Source: Cordylochernes scorpioides (lineage: Eukaryota; Arthropoda; Arachnida; Pseudoscorpiones; Chernetidae). Taken from it: a stretch of 64,000 bases of DNA. The stretch spans positions 2,026,862 through 2,090,861 of the forward strand of contig CP092880.1 in assembly GCA_030710605.1 (NCBI GenBank), read 5' to 3'. The position numbers were made by a program, and so were the translations under genes. Positions within the stretch are counted from its first letter, which is position 1; each line of letters begins with the position of its first letter. Of the stretch, positions 51,814 to 62,954 are shown piece by piece. The notes beneath the pieces are model-generated. The model saw nothing but the letters and a program-made list of their open reading frames with translations, was not told the DNA's origin and searched no databases.

Positions 51814-54225
51814 CAGTATAACCTCGTTAATTCGACACACCCCAATTCGACACTCGGCGATAATTCGACCATGTTCCGATGTCCCGACCTCCGGCCTATC
51901 AAATAACAAACCGTAATTCGACAGTATCGATAATACGACAGTTCCGATAGTTCGACCATTTTAAAATTCGAATTTCGACAGTTGAATGTTATTTTACATG
52001 CAACTTTACCGCTAAACGGTATTACGGCGGGCGCCGATCGGATCACGCCTGCGCACTTTTGGTTTCTGGTTAGTTTAAGTTTCACTTTGCAGTGCCATTG
52101 CGCAATTTCGCGGATGTTATTGTTGTTTTTTTTACGCGGGAATTTCGGCATCATGCGCTAACTAATAATAATTTTTATTTTTTTATTTTTAACATTGAAA
52201 TATTTTAGCTATTTTTAAATTTATAAATAATTTCTTTTTAAATAAATAAATCTTTATAAAATGATCCAACAATGATTATGATAACATTTTAATTCAATAT
52301 TCTGTGTTAATTTGAATAAATGAGTGGGGCAAGAATGTCAGGTTCTGCCAAAAAAAATTGGAAACGTAGTCAGTATCACCAGCTCACTTATGTGGAAAAA
52401 ATGAAAATTATAGAAGAAATAGAACAAGGAAAATCACATAGTCAAGTTTCCAGAGAGAGAGAAATATTCCACGGTCCACCATTAGCACAATTTTTAAAAA
52501 TAAATTCGCCATAAAATCTGCTTTTTTAAAATCTAATTTTAGCTCTACCTTGAAACGTGATTGTGGCGGGGAATTCCCAGAGATTGAAGAAGCCCTGTTT
52601 AGGTGGATAAGGCAGGCAAATGCCATGAAACTTGCCATAAATGGCAATATCTTGAAAGAAAAGGCTATACTCTTGGCCTTGAAAATGGGTCAAGATAATT
52701 TTGAAGCTAGCAATGGCTGGCTAGAAAAGTTTAAGGCCAGAAGGAATATTGCTTTTAAACGACTTCATGGAGAAGCTGGAAGTGTGGATGCCAATAGTGT
52801 AGCCACTTGGAAAGGTGAGATTCCTTCACTTTTAGCTAAATACAGCCCACAGGACATTTTCAATGCTGATGAAACAGGGTTATTTTATAAACTTTTGCCT
52901 AATCAAACAATGACTATCAGAGGTGAGAAATGTGAAGGGGGTAAGAAGTCTAAAGAGAGAATTACAGTGTTGGTATGCTGTAATATGGATGGAAGTGAAA
53001 AACTGCCTTTACTTTATATTGGGAAATATAGAAGACCACGATGCTTCCATGGCATGAATATTCCCTCAAATTATCATTTTAATAAAAAAGCCTGGATGAC
53101 TGGGGCAATTTTTACGGATTGGCTGAAAAAATTGGACCAAATATTCAAAAGAAGAGAAAGAAAATTTTTATTAATTTTAGATAATTGCTCAGCCCACCAA
53201 ATACCTGAAGGGTTACAGAACATTGAAATAAGATTTTTGCCCGCCCTAACTACAAGTGCATTACAACCCTGTGATATGGGTATCATTAAAGCCCTAAAAG
53301 ACCAATATAGGAAACGAATGATAACGTATCTTCTCACTTGCATGGAAGAAAAAAAAAAATGCTCAAGTTCATTTACTCTTTGCAATTAGCTGGCTAGAGG
53401 CTGCATGGGTTGGGGTTAGTTCTTCCACAATAAAAAATTGTTTTTCTCATTCAGGATTTGTGATGGATGAAGCAATGGAAGAAGTTGTTGAAGAAGAAAT
53501 GAACAGATGTTTTGAGGCATTAAAAAAACATCAAGCCATTGATGTCAACTATATTGACTTCTTGGAAGTTGATAAAGATGTGCAAGTTGCTGGGGAACAG
53601 TCCATTGAAGAAATTGTAAAGGAGGTAATGGGAAAAGAAGAAGATGAAGAGGTAGAGCCAACAGAAAAAGATTTAAACAAAACATCAATAACACCTGCAG
53701 CAGCAGTGGATGCCTTTAATACAATAAAAACTCTTTGTTATTTAAAAGACATTTCTGAGGAAGAAAGGCATGCATGTCTTTTAAAAATAGACTATCTGGA
53801 ATACATCCTGAATAGGATTTCAGAGAAAAAATAGACATCTATAAAATATTTTTTTTTTTTAATCTTGATTCTTTTCAAAAATTATTTTTTAATTTTCTTT
53901 TTATTTCCATATTTATTTTCTTTCAACTATTATTCACACACACACAATTGGAATAAAATATTATTTGTTTCAAAAATATGTATTATTGCCATTTTGTCCC
54001 AGATACTAAAAGTTAATCATGAAAATAAAAAAATAAATATAAAAAAGTACACACACAATGGTTTCAATTAATATCATTAATTTATATTACAAGGCTATTT
54101 ATAAAAATATATATTATTTTAGCTAGTTAGATGATTAGCTAATCATCTCACCTTAATTCAACACTTCCTTTAATTCAACCGAAAGCTCTGATCCCTTGGG
54201 GTGTTGAATTAAAGAGGTTCGACTG
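51814..54225 (+). mobile_element. Near full-length Tigger/pogo transposon
   Basis: 2412 bp between TA dinucleotides. The left TIR CAGTATAACCTCGTTAATTC and right TIR (reverse) CAGTCGAACCTCTTTAATTC are imperfect ~30 bp inverted repeats. Subterminal palindromes include GATTAGCTAATC. It holds one damaged transposase gene at 52320-53834. The deleted copy at 48112 derives from this same family. Confidence 0.88.
52320..53834 (+). pseudogene. Tigger transposase (CENP-B-like HTH + DDE), two to three frameshifts
   Basis: An N-terminal frame from ATG 52320 gives the psq-type helix-turn-helix (YHQLTYVEKMKIIEEIEQGKSH), then shifts near 52480. Frame 52550-53389 carries the CENP-B DNA-binding second half (EIEEALFRWIRQANAM...ASNGWLEKFKARRNI) and the DDE_1 domain: NADETGLFYK (Asp 1), LLILDNCSAH (Asp 2) and LQPCDMGIIKALK (Asp 3). 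Slippage in an A-run at 53348-53359 shifts to the C-terminal frame 53460-53834, which is acidic and ends in a natural stop. All three catalytic Asp survive. Such transposases cut and paste DNA at TA sites. Frameshifts in homopolymers could be mutations or assembly errors. Confidence 0.88.
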
Positions 54226-54750
54226 TATATAGAAGAAGATACAAGGAAAGGATTGCTTTCTAATAGATCTTTAAAAAATTAAAATTATTTATTAATTTGA
54301 ATTAAAATTAAATTATTTGTTAAGTTTAATTTTTATTTAATTTTTTAAAATTAAAATTGAAAGGTTTGATTTTTTGAAACTGAGTTGATGAAACATATTT
54401 TATTATCCTGCAACTTCCCTAAAAAATTCTAGCATAAATCAACGACGCGTGTTGCTTGGGAGTATAGAGAAAATGTAAAATGGTAAAAATAATTGAAAAT
54501 ATTATAAATTTAGAATATATATAGATTTAATATATTATTTTTGAAAATATCAACGAAAATAATAAAAATAACATTTTGTGAAACAGATTAAATAAGTTTT
54601 GAATATATTGCATTTGTTAATAAATACCTATTTTCATTTGTATATTTTATTCTTGCTGTATTATCTCTGTTGCTGACATAGTTGAATCAACTCAGGGAAG
54701 AAACTTTCAGTTATTCAAATTTCGATATTTCATTTAGATAATTTTTTAAA
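54226..54750. other. AT-rich leader of ankyrin gene, nothing else seen
   Basis: Very AT-rich. It may include the promoter and 5' UTR of the ankyrin gene; no motif can be assigned. Confidence 0.4.
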
Positions 54751-54753
54751 ATT

Positions 54754-55769
54754 ATGTCAAGGCACCAGAGCCAAAAAGAAAGAACACAATTAGTAAAGGC
54801 CGCGATAAAAGGCGATATTGATAAAATAAGAAAATTACTAGATAAATGGGTAAGCGGTGTTAACTCAAAGGATTTAAGGGGCAACACTCTGTTACATATT
54901 GCTGCATGGAAAAATAATATTGAACTATGTCGTTTTTTAATAAATGCTGGTGCAAATATTGATGTATTCAATGAAAAACGACTTACACCTCTTTTTATGA
55001 GCATTTTAAGAAACCACTTTAAAATAGCAAAATATTTAATTAAATGTGGAGCTAATTTTGCTTTGTTATATGAAAAAGGTTGGGCTGCTTTTAAGTTTGT
55101 TGGGAATTTCAAATTATTCAAGCTTTTAATTAAAAAGGGAGCATACAGTAAACTCCCTTTTGATGCAAAGGCAAACACACTATTACATTTCTCTGGCAAG
55201 TCTTCAAAATTTTTAAAATATTTATTAAAATATGTAGGGGAAGAACTTAATTATAACCGATCACACGTTAACCCTTTAAAGAGGGCAGTTTATTCGGATA
55301 GATTTAATAATGTTAAATTGCTAATAAATGCTGGGGCTGATTTAAATCTTAGATACTATCCAAAACGCAGTATTCTCATGGAGGCTGTTTTTGAATCTAG
55401 CATTGAAATGATACAGTTATTCATCAAATTAGGCGTTAACTTGAATTTAAAAGATAAATATGGTATTACAGCATTTAACCATGCATATAGGCATTATAGG
55501 AGTGATGCTATGAATGCTCTTAGAGAAGCAGGAGCTGATGTTAATTTGAATAATTTACGAAATTTATATAATTCAGATGAAACAGTGCATATAGAATCAC
55601 TAAAGATCTTCTTGGATAATGTAGATAAAGTCCATTTTAAAGGAAATAATTTTAAAAGAAATAATTTTAAAAGAAATAATTTTAAGGAAAATTTTTTAAA
55701 GATTTTAAAGAAAATAAAATTTGCACCGAATTTCAAGGTTGCTCAAAAAATATTATTTAAATATTACAT
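54754..55769 (+). CDS. Ankyrin-repeat protein, N-terminal exon (truncated by gap)
   Basis: An open frame from ATG 54754 running into the gap, at least 338 residues. After a short basic start (MSRHQSQKERTQLVKAA) come roughly seven to eight ankyrin repeats, with clear NTLLHIAAWKNNIELCRFLINAGANIDV-, TPLFMSILRNHFKIAKYLI-, LLINAGADLNL- and GITAFNHAYR-type units; several are degenerate. The repeats end near residue 270. A basic Asn/Lys/Phe segment follows, with three tandem copies of NNFKR/E. Ankyrin repeats bind partner proteins; the specific role is not visible. Strongly AT-rich codons contrast with the chitin deacetylase. The start is supported by an upstream AT-rich non-coding stretch. It could be one of the large, fast-evolving arthropod ankyrin families. 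Confidence 0.75.
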
Positions 55770-55869
55770 NNNNNNNNNNNNNNNNNNNNNNNNNNNNNNN
55801 NNNNNNNNNNNNNNNNNNNNNNNNNNNNNNNNNNNNNNNNNNNNNNNNNNNNNNNNNNNNNNNNNNNNN
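55770..55869. other. Assembly gap (100 N) inside the ankyrin gene
   Basis: Placeholder-length gap, so reading frame and exon structure across it are unknown. Confidence 0.99.
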
Positions 55870-55886
55870 TCTATATCATTTTCCAG

Positions 55887-56272
55887 CCGCAATGCCTCTA
55901 GAAATTGGCTTCGACATACAGACATCGGAAATCTGGAAGATGTGTCGGAAACAAGTAAAAAAGATGCACAATCACAAGTTGGGAAAGAGCCATGTCACCT
56001 TATATTCCTACTTGTTGGAACAGGATCCTAATAGACGAGCCGAGTTCCTATTTAGCGACACCACAGGAATACTACAAGATTTGAAGTCCAGGTTGAATTA
56101 CCCTGACTATGTTGAGAAGATAGAAAAGCACGTGGCTGAAGACATCAGAAGAGGAAAGCTGCAACGACAGTGGAATTGCGTTGAGATGGAGGGACCACTT
56201 GGCCGTGTGACTTCAACGATCCGCATACATATTAGCAGATATTTAGCTAATGAAAATTTGGAATTTGCATAA
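55887..56272 (+). CDS. Probable last exon of the gapped gene, unknown domain
   Basis: After the gap, TCTATATCATTTTCCAG looks like a polypyrimidine tract plus AG acceptor, so an exon may start at 55887. The frame then runs 128 residues to a stop at 56272: AAMPLEIGFDIQTSEIW..., a Lys/His-rich middle and ending RYLANENLEFA. The MPLEIG start recalls F-box-like or PRANC-type ends of some ankyrin proteins, but the rest does not obviously match. More balanced base composition than the upstream exon. It might instead belong to a separate gene. Confidence 0.5.
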
Positions 56273-56747
56273 TTCTTCCAATAGCGCCCAACTGTGGAAT
56301 CAATTTTAAAAAAATTCCATCAATAATTATGTAATATAACTTTTGATTAATAAATTTATTTTAAATATAGTTTCCATACCTTAATTTGAATATATAACCT
56401 ATTTTTTTATATAACCTTTTATTTATTTAACCTATTTAGCTATATAATATGTTCAAATTTGAATATACATATTAGAAAGTTCTAACATTTAAATTTCCTT
56501 GACGTCACGAATTGTAACATCACTTGCTCTGTACAAAAAATCTTTGGTGCAATAGACAACCAACCTGGGTGAGTTTCTGTTTCCTCTAACCTTTCGAACA
56601 TGCAGCATAGAGGTTTTAAAATATGTGAATTTAATTTGTTGTGTAATAAATATAATCTTACAGGAACCCCCTTTTGTAATGACAGTTTTAATTCAACAAT
56701 TAGACTGGCGTGCTTGACTCCATTTTTAACAAATTTTATTTATAACA
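56273..56747. other. No recognised feature
   Basis: AT-rich sequence between the ankyrin gene and the mariner element. Confidence 0.4.
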
Positions 56748-56749
56748 TA

Positions 56750-58041
56750 CAAGGTGGGATCAATAAATAAGGTGAATTATAATTTATTTAAAAAAATAAG
56801 AACGATATTAGAAATTAGGACTTGATTTATTCAAATTAATCACCTTGGCTTTCTATACATTCTGGCAACTTGTAAATACCCTCTTTATAGGCACTCTTAG
56901 GAAGCGTGTGAAAAAAATCTTGCATCACTTTCTGGACATCCTCATCCGAGTCAAATCGCTTTCCCTTTAACTCCTTCTTTAGTAGTCCAAAAAGGAAATA
57001 GTCAGAGGGGGCTAGGTCTGGACTATATGTAGGATGTTCTAAAACTTCAAAACCTAATTTAATGATTGTAGATACAGTTTTACATGATGTATGCGTTCTT
57101 GCATTATCATGAAGAAAGAGAACACCTTTACTAAGCTTTCCTCTTCTTTTGTTTCTTATACTGGGCTTTAGCTTATTTACAAGAATGTCACAATAAAGGT
57201 CGCTGTTCATACGTTGCCTTGAGGATAAAAAAATCAAGACAGATAGGTCCATCAACATCCCAAAAAATTGTTAACAAAACTTTACCAGCCGAACGTTGAG
57301 ACCTGATTTTTTTTTTTGGTCTTGGAGTGTCGCCTTGTTTCCATTCCATAGATGCACGTTTTGTCGAAGGATCATAATGGTAACACCAGCTCTCATCTCC
57401 AGTTAGAATTTGGTCAAGGAAATGATCACCTTCCTCTTCATACCGCTTTAACAGAGCCTTTGAAACCCGGGTTAAGTTTTTGGTCCAAATTAAGGAAAGG
57501 TTGAATCCATCTGCAGCATATTTTTCTAAATTGTAATTGTTCTTTAATAATGGTGTGCACAGTTCCCCATAGCTTATATTCAAATTGTCGGCTATGGTTA
57601 AAATGGATATTTTTCTATCCTCCAAAATTAAGTTTTCAACCGCATTTATCGTGCTTGGCGTCGCTTGTAACACTTGGTCGTCCTGGTCGCTCAATATCAG
57701 TACATGTAATTCGTCCATTTTTGAACTCGTTAACCCATTTATAAATGTTTTTTGAGACAAACAAGCCTCACCATGAATATTTTTCATTCTTTGGCATATT
57801 TGAGATGTTTGAATACCTTCTGCATTCAAGAAACAAATAACTGCACGTTGTTCAAGCGTGGTGCAATCCTTCAAGGGAGCTTCCATTTTTGTTTATTTAT
57901 AAGTCTCGCGTGGGAAAAAAGAACAGAACACCTTAAATGGTCTCTCGATGTTATATTTTAATATTCTGTGGTTTAAATTATTTTTGCTTTTTTAATTTTT
58001 AAGAAATAAGATAATTCACCTTATTTATTAATCCCCCCTTG
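56750..58041 (-). mobile_element. Near full-length mariner transposon
   Basis: 1292 bp flanked by TA. Ends CAAGGTGGGATCAATAAATA and the reverse of TATTTATTAATCCCCCCTTG form ~30 bp imperfect TIRs. It contains one transposase gene on the minus strand with a single frameshift. Confidence 0.9.
56836..57886 (-). pseudogene. Mariner DD34D transposase, one frameshift
   Basis: Starts at ATG 57886. It opens with a paired-type helix-turn-helix (EQRAVICFLNAEGIQTSQIC and SQKTFINGL). The catalytic residues are LTGDESW (Asp 1), FLHDNARTH (Asp 2) and HPTYSPDLAPSDY (Asp 3), with 34 residues between the last two. A shift between about 57188 and 57258 splits the frame near the TIFWDVDGPI region, where a mariner protein would read WDxxGxIxxDFL. 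The C-terminus ends naturally at 56836. Total ~345 codons, the usual mariner length. All catalytic Asp are kept, so the copy is young or the shift is a sequencing error. Confidence 0.9.
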
Positions 58042-58194
58042 TATATACAGAAATAAATTAAATAAAAGTTAGGGTCACCACTATAAAAACAAGAAACTGA
58101 GTACAAGAAACTGAGTAATTCGATGTTAATGACCCTTGAAATTTGGTATTATTTTATTTTAAAATATTATATATAGATTCATATATAATAAATA

Positions 58195-59313
58195 TCTATA
58201 TAAATAAAAATGAATGTATGTGTGTGTCTGTCTGTCCTTTATGCCTGACTAAACCACTCATTGGAACGCCATGAAATTTTGGGAAGTTATTTAGTATAGA
58301 ACTGGGAAGGTTTCTGAAAAATAATTTCTTGAATATCTTGAATAACCTTAGAGTTACTTGCAGATTTATAGATTTAACTCGCAAGCAGCGCCCCCATTGC
58401 GACAATGATAACAAGTTTTCTATCTATAAGTTTTATTATCACTAAGTTTAATATTTTAAAGATTATTTATCAAAAGTAATATTTTCTACCTATTAATTGC
58501 GCACAAGTCAAAGTTAGTTATCGAGCATTTTTCAAGGGACCGGGAAAAAATGTTCACTAGATAAAACGATGATTTTGTAATGTAGAAAATTAGGAAAGAC
58601 AAAATTCAGGATGACACGGCAATTTATTTGAGACAAGACAAGGGACAGGAAAAAATGTTCACTTTATCGAGAGATTCAAATTTAGGAGTTTCAAATTGTC
58701 AAAATAATAGATATATTTTGATAATTTGAAACTCGTAAATTTGAATCTCTCTTGATAAAGTGAACATTTTTTCCCGTCCCTTGAAAAATACTCGATAAGT
58801 TGAATAAAATCAATATTAATTGGTTCCCTCGGTAATTGGAAGTTAAAGGAATAGTATCTTGCCTTGGAATTGTATCATTATTCTTGTCTCAAATAAATTG
58901 TCGTGTCATCCTGAATTTTGTCTTTCCTAATTTTCTACATTACAAAATCATCGTTTTATCTAGTGAAAATTTTTTCCCGGTCCCTTGGAAAATACTCGAT
59001 AACTAACTTTGACTTATGCGCAATTAATAGGTAGAAAATCTTACTTTTGATAAATAATCTTTAAGATAATAAACTTAGTGATAATAAAACTTATAGATAA
59101 AAAAACTTGTTATCATCGTCGCAATGGGAGCGCTGCTTTCGAGTTAAATCTACAAATAACTCTAAGGATATTCAAGATATTAATTTTCAAAAACCTTCCC
59201 AGTACTATACTAAATAACTTCCCAAAGTTTCATGGCGTTCCAATGAGTGGTTTGGTCAGGAATAAAGAGCAGACACACACACACACATACATTCATTTGT
59301 ATATTTATATAGA
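58195..59313. mobile_element. Palindromic Helitron with two opposed 5' ends
   Basis: Left end TCTATATAAATAAAAATGAA at 58195 and right end the reverse complement of TCTATATAAATATACAAATG at 59313. Both continue through a CTGTCTGTCC-type stretch or its relative, then GGCATGA/GGAACGCCATGAAA and ACCTTCCCAGT. The two halves match inward for ~500 bp, including AGTCAAAGTTAGTTATCGAG and GGACCGGGAAAAAATGTTC, and meet near 58735 in further small palindromes. Both outer flanks fit A|TC...GA|T. No CTAG 3' end is present. Confidence 0.7.
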
Positions 59314-59501
59314 TAACTATTGGTTGTTGGTTAAAGTGGAATATTTTTTATTTAATTTGTTTTGCTGATTCAAGTTAATTTTCTCTACTAAGGGCTAATT
59401 ACACTATGACATAAAAATGAAACTATATTTACAAACAGAACAAGATAAATAAAATATTGGCGTGTACACGGGCGGAATTATAATATATTAAATATAATAT
59501 A

Positions 59502-59672
59502 CAGTTAAACCTGTCAATAGCGCCCCCCTCTAAATAGCGTTTCCCTCTCTATAGCGCCTGATTAGTAGTATGATGCGATTTACATTAAAAGTGACCTGTC
59601 TATAGCACCCCTTCTCTATAGAACCCTATTTTGGTGGGTCCCAAGAGGGGGCGCTATAGATAGGTTTAACTG
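59502..59672. repeat. MITE family B, copy 3
   Basis: 171 bp with CAGTTAAACCTGTC/GACAGG-like ends and TA flanks, in the opposite internal orientation to the copies in the chitin deacetylase region. The Helitron at 59675 begins immediately after its right-hand TA. Confidence 0.8.
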
Positions 59673-59674
59673 TA

Positions 59675-60569
59675 TCTATATATATAAAAATGAATGAATG
59701 TATGTGTGTGTGTGTCTGTCTGTCCTTTATGCCTGACCAAACCACTCATTGGAACGCCATGAAACTTTGGGAAGTTATTTAGTATAGTACTGGGAAGGTT
59801 TCTAGCAAATAAAATTTTTGAAATAACTTTTCGCCTAAAAATAATCAAGGTAAATATTATAATTTATCTGTAATAACTCAACAATCTGCTCTAAATATTA
59901 TCATGATGATACGATGATTTTGTAATGTAGAAAATTAGGAAAGACAAAATTCAGGATGACACTGCAATTTATTTTAGACAAGAATAATGATACAATTCCA
60001 AGGCAAGATACTATTCCTTTAACTTCCAATTACCGAGGGAACCAATTATTATTGATTTTATTCAACTTATCGAGTATTTTTCAAGGGACCGGGGGAAAAT
60101 GTTCACTTTATCGAGAGATTCGTTAGACAAACCTTTACTCGGGTAAAACCCGGGCGAAGCCGGGTACATCCATACAAGAATAATGATACAATTCCAAGGC
60201 AAGATACTATTCCTTTAACTTCCAATTACCGAAGGAATCAATTAATATTGATTTTATTCAACTTATCGAGTATTTTTCAAGGGACCGGGAAAAAATGTTC
60301 ACTTTATCGAGAGATTCGTTAGAAAAACCTTTACTCGGGTAAAACCCGGGCGAAGCCGGGTACATCCATACAAGAATAATGATACAATTCCAAGGCAAGA
60401 TACTATTCCTTTAACTTCCAATTACCGAAGGAATCAATTAATATTGATTTTATTCAACTTATCGAGTATTTTTCAAGGGACCGGGAAAAAATGTTCACTT
60501 TATCGAGAGATTCGTTAGAAAAACCTTTACTCGGGTAAAAGCCGGGCGAAGCCGGGTACGTCCGCTAGT
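59675..60569 (+). mobile_element. Non-autonomous Helitron with triplicated 3' end
   Basis: 5' TCTATATATATAAAAATGAA at 59675, followed by the TGTCTGTCTGTCC stretch typical of arthropod Helitrons; 3' GGGCGAAGCCGGGTACGTCC then CTAG at 60565-60568. The ~187 bp 3' region (AATGATACAATTCCAAGGC to GGCGAAGCCGGGTACATCC) occurs three times in tandem, ending near 60170, 60368 and 60569. The first unit differs slightly; the second and third are nearly identical. Only the last carries CTAG. Confidence 0.85.
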
Positions 60570-60599
60570 ATTTAATAATATAAGAATGTGCATAACCTA

Positions 60600-61480
60600 G
60601 GCCATGTACAGAGGTCACTGACTATCTGAGTTAATCTCCAAACTTATTGTATCGTTGTTGCGGTGCCTGGAATCTCAGGATATGATAATAGGGGCATCTG
60701 AAAAGGAGGTGATCGACAGTTTGGTTAACTTCTTGACTATGCGGGCAGATGAGTCTATTTTTAATATTTTTCCAACATCCGCTTGTACAAAGTCATTTTC
60801 TCTCAATGTTGTGAATATGGTGTTGCATAGTATATTTTGAAGCATGTAAATTAGAAGAGAGAGTCTGGGAAAAGCTGCCACTCTTCTGATATATCTTGTA
60901 GAGTGATCTGTTGTATATAGGCTAGTCCATAGCTGTATGACAAATTCTTTAATGCGATTAGAGAAAGATTATAGAGAAAGGTGCCAAAGTGCAGAGGTAA
61001 ATTGGAGTGGGCCATCATTTATGCATTTTGATCTGTTTGGTCGTTTCCCTTGATGCAAGTGGCTCTGGACCCAGCTAAGTTGGACACCTTCCAAAGAGTA
61101 TTGAGTTTTCTAACTATCTCCGCAATAATTGGGGTTCTTGGAACATGAGGACAGCAGATGGCGTGTAGGGCTGCCATTTAATCAGATGCGAAGGCGATAT
61201 ATTTTCTTGGCATGATCTGTATTGATGGCCAGTAGTTCCACCTGAGACCATGCACAGTAATTGTGGCTCTTGAGGTATAGTGGTGCATAGAGAGGTGGGA
61301 ATACCACTGCTGCACCCACTCCATTGAATGACCATTAGCCATTGGAGTAATTGATGGTGTTTGTTAGGGTGGGAATCTGGAGAATTGAAGGAATCTTCTT
61401 CTAGGTGGGGAGAGAATAGGGTCATGTTTCTAAAGGGCCCTCTTTAAGGCTTTTAAGTATGAAAGATGAGCTTTGATTGA
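60600..61480 (-). pseudogene. Dead LINE: RNase H domain and C-terminus
   Basis: On the minus strand, frames give a WSQVELLAINTDHAKKI-like segment (xxxxELxAIxxA block of LINE RNase H). A WVQSHLHQGKR-like segment (the WxxxHxGxxGN block) follows, then a terminal region. Multiple stops and shifts. Related to the I/Jockey-type debris at 38090 and 28615. Confidence 0.55.
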
Positions 61481-61710
61481 TAATATAATGAGAGAAATTC
61501 ATACAATTATATAGATCTATTTTTGTGAATAAATTGCAAATTATTGCCTTTAAAATTAATATAAAAAATGAGGTTAATGGTATAACTTATATTCTACTAG
61601 CCGAATGACCCGGGCGTTGCCCGGTTTTACCGATTAAATGCTTTTATTCAAATACTATTCGTTACAATTATAAATTGGCGCCGTGGATGTCATTCTTGTA
61701 TAATATATAT

Positions 61711-62390
61711 ATCATAATTTGTACATAACTGGATGTAACCCCAACACAATATGTATGCAATGTATGATCCAAAGATTTTAATAAAAACAAGGCTTAGCGA
61801 ATCTGGGAGAAAGGCCATCAGAGAGGAAACGGTCATTAGCAGGTTTTATTATCCAGGAACTCATAAAAACTGAGTTCAAGAACCTTCCCTTCCGGGAGCA
61901 TGTTAAAACAAGACAAAGGATTAGCAAAGATCCAATCAGAGTCCAACAGGGTTAGCTAAGAACCAATGAGAAACGGCCACGAGCCAACAGTCATCCAATG
62001 AGAAGATTGGATAGTTAATGAGTTAAATCTCGTCCTCAGTATAGTTAGTTGGGAACTCGGCATCATAGGAACGAGTTGGGACCTGGACAGCATCGAGAGC
62101 AGTTAGCAGCTGGACCTGCCAGAGTCAGGACCTCGCCACCATCTTCCTCATCACGCAGATAAGTCCAATGTTCACTATGTGACAGCCTAGCCTTAGTCAA
62201 GAACCCCATAGTCACCCCTTTCTCCCTTGATCGCTGGCCTATTTCAATCCAACCCTGTGTCCTCGTTATTTTCCCCTGTGTGAATACCTTACTATCTCAG
62301 CAAACATGACTGCGCCCACAACAATCATCAATCAATCAATCAAACAACTCAATAAACCATTACCAAAAAGGACCATAATATTACATATAA
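61711..62390. mobile_element. LTR-like insertion (possible solo LTR)
   Basis: Absent from the matching place in Helitron copies 1 and 2. Begins near TGTACATAACTGG and ends near ATAATATTACA (TG...CA). It contains TTTTAATAAAAACAAGG (polyadenylation-like) and a CTCAGTATAGTTAG initiator-like site before GC-richer sequence. It has no long ORF. ATAT-rich borders obscure any target duplication. Confidence 0.5.
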
Positions 62391-62417
62391 ATGAGTTTTA
62401 AAATTGTATTAAAAAAA

Positions 62418-62488
62418 TGCATCGGCCGGGAATCGAACCCGGGCCGCCCGCGTGGCAGGCGAGCATTTTACTACTGAACCACAGATGC
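62418..62488 (-). tRNA. tRNA-Gly(GCC)-like pseudogene, inside Helitron copy 3
   Basis: 71 bases with the GCC anticodon and an intact T arm. It keeps the canonical G1 (GCATC) lost in the other two copies, but has GCATCTG in the acceptor and D-arm changes (TTCAGTAGTAAAATGC). It is the most diverged copy. Confidence 0.75.
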
Positions 62489-62499
62489 TTATAAGAAAT

Positions 62500-62950
62500 G
62501 GCCATATTTGGGTATTTATTCCATTCACAAAAGCAAACGGTGACAGAATTGTTGAATGATTGTTGATTATGACTCTGATACTTGTATATTTTAATGAGTC
62601 ATAATGAAAAGAAAAATACTTTGCTGTGAATTATGAAATAAGGTTCAGGGATATTGTCATATTGGATAGGGGGGTCGGTTTTCTATTTTATTCTATTTAG
62701 TTGTAATGATGTGATTGCGCTTCCAGGAATAATGGTTGAATGTTGCTTGTTTGTGAAGGGTATAGGTGCGTTGATAAATTGAGTATATATATTGTCATTG
62801 TATTTTATGTCATTTTCTGCTCTCTCTCTAGTCTGGCCACACACCACTAGACGATTATTCAAAGGAGGAATAAGTCCAAATTTATTAGCTCCTATATTAA
62901 ATCTCCTTGCAATTAAAAGAAAAAACGATGAAATTCAAGATGAGTATTTT
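62500..62950. other. No recognised feature
   Basis: AT-rich; nothing assignable. Confidence 0.4.
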
Positions 62951-62954
62951 TGCG

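Larger units (their letters stand above)
61597..62500 (-). mobile_element. tRNA-Gly Helitron (copy 3), shorter 3' end, interrupted
   Basis: Minus strand 3' end CTAG at 61597-61600 with a CCGGGCGTTGCCCGGG-type hairpin. Its subterminal sequence corresponds to the inner 3' end of copies 1 and 2, so it represents the form with one 3' terminus. The element is split at ~61710 by a ~675 bp insertion, and homology resumes at ~62390 (AAATGAGTTTTAAA) through the tRNA. The 5' TC end is not found past 62500. Confidence 0.7.
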
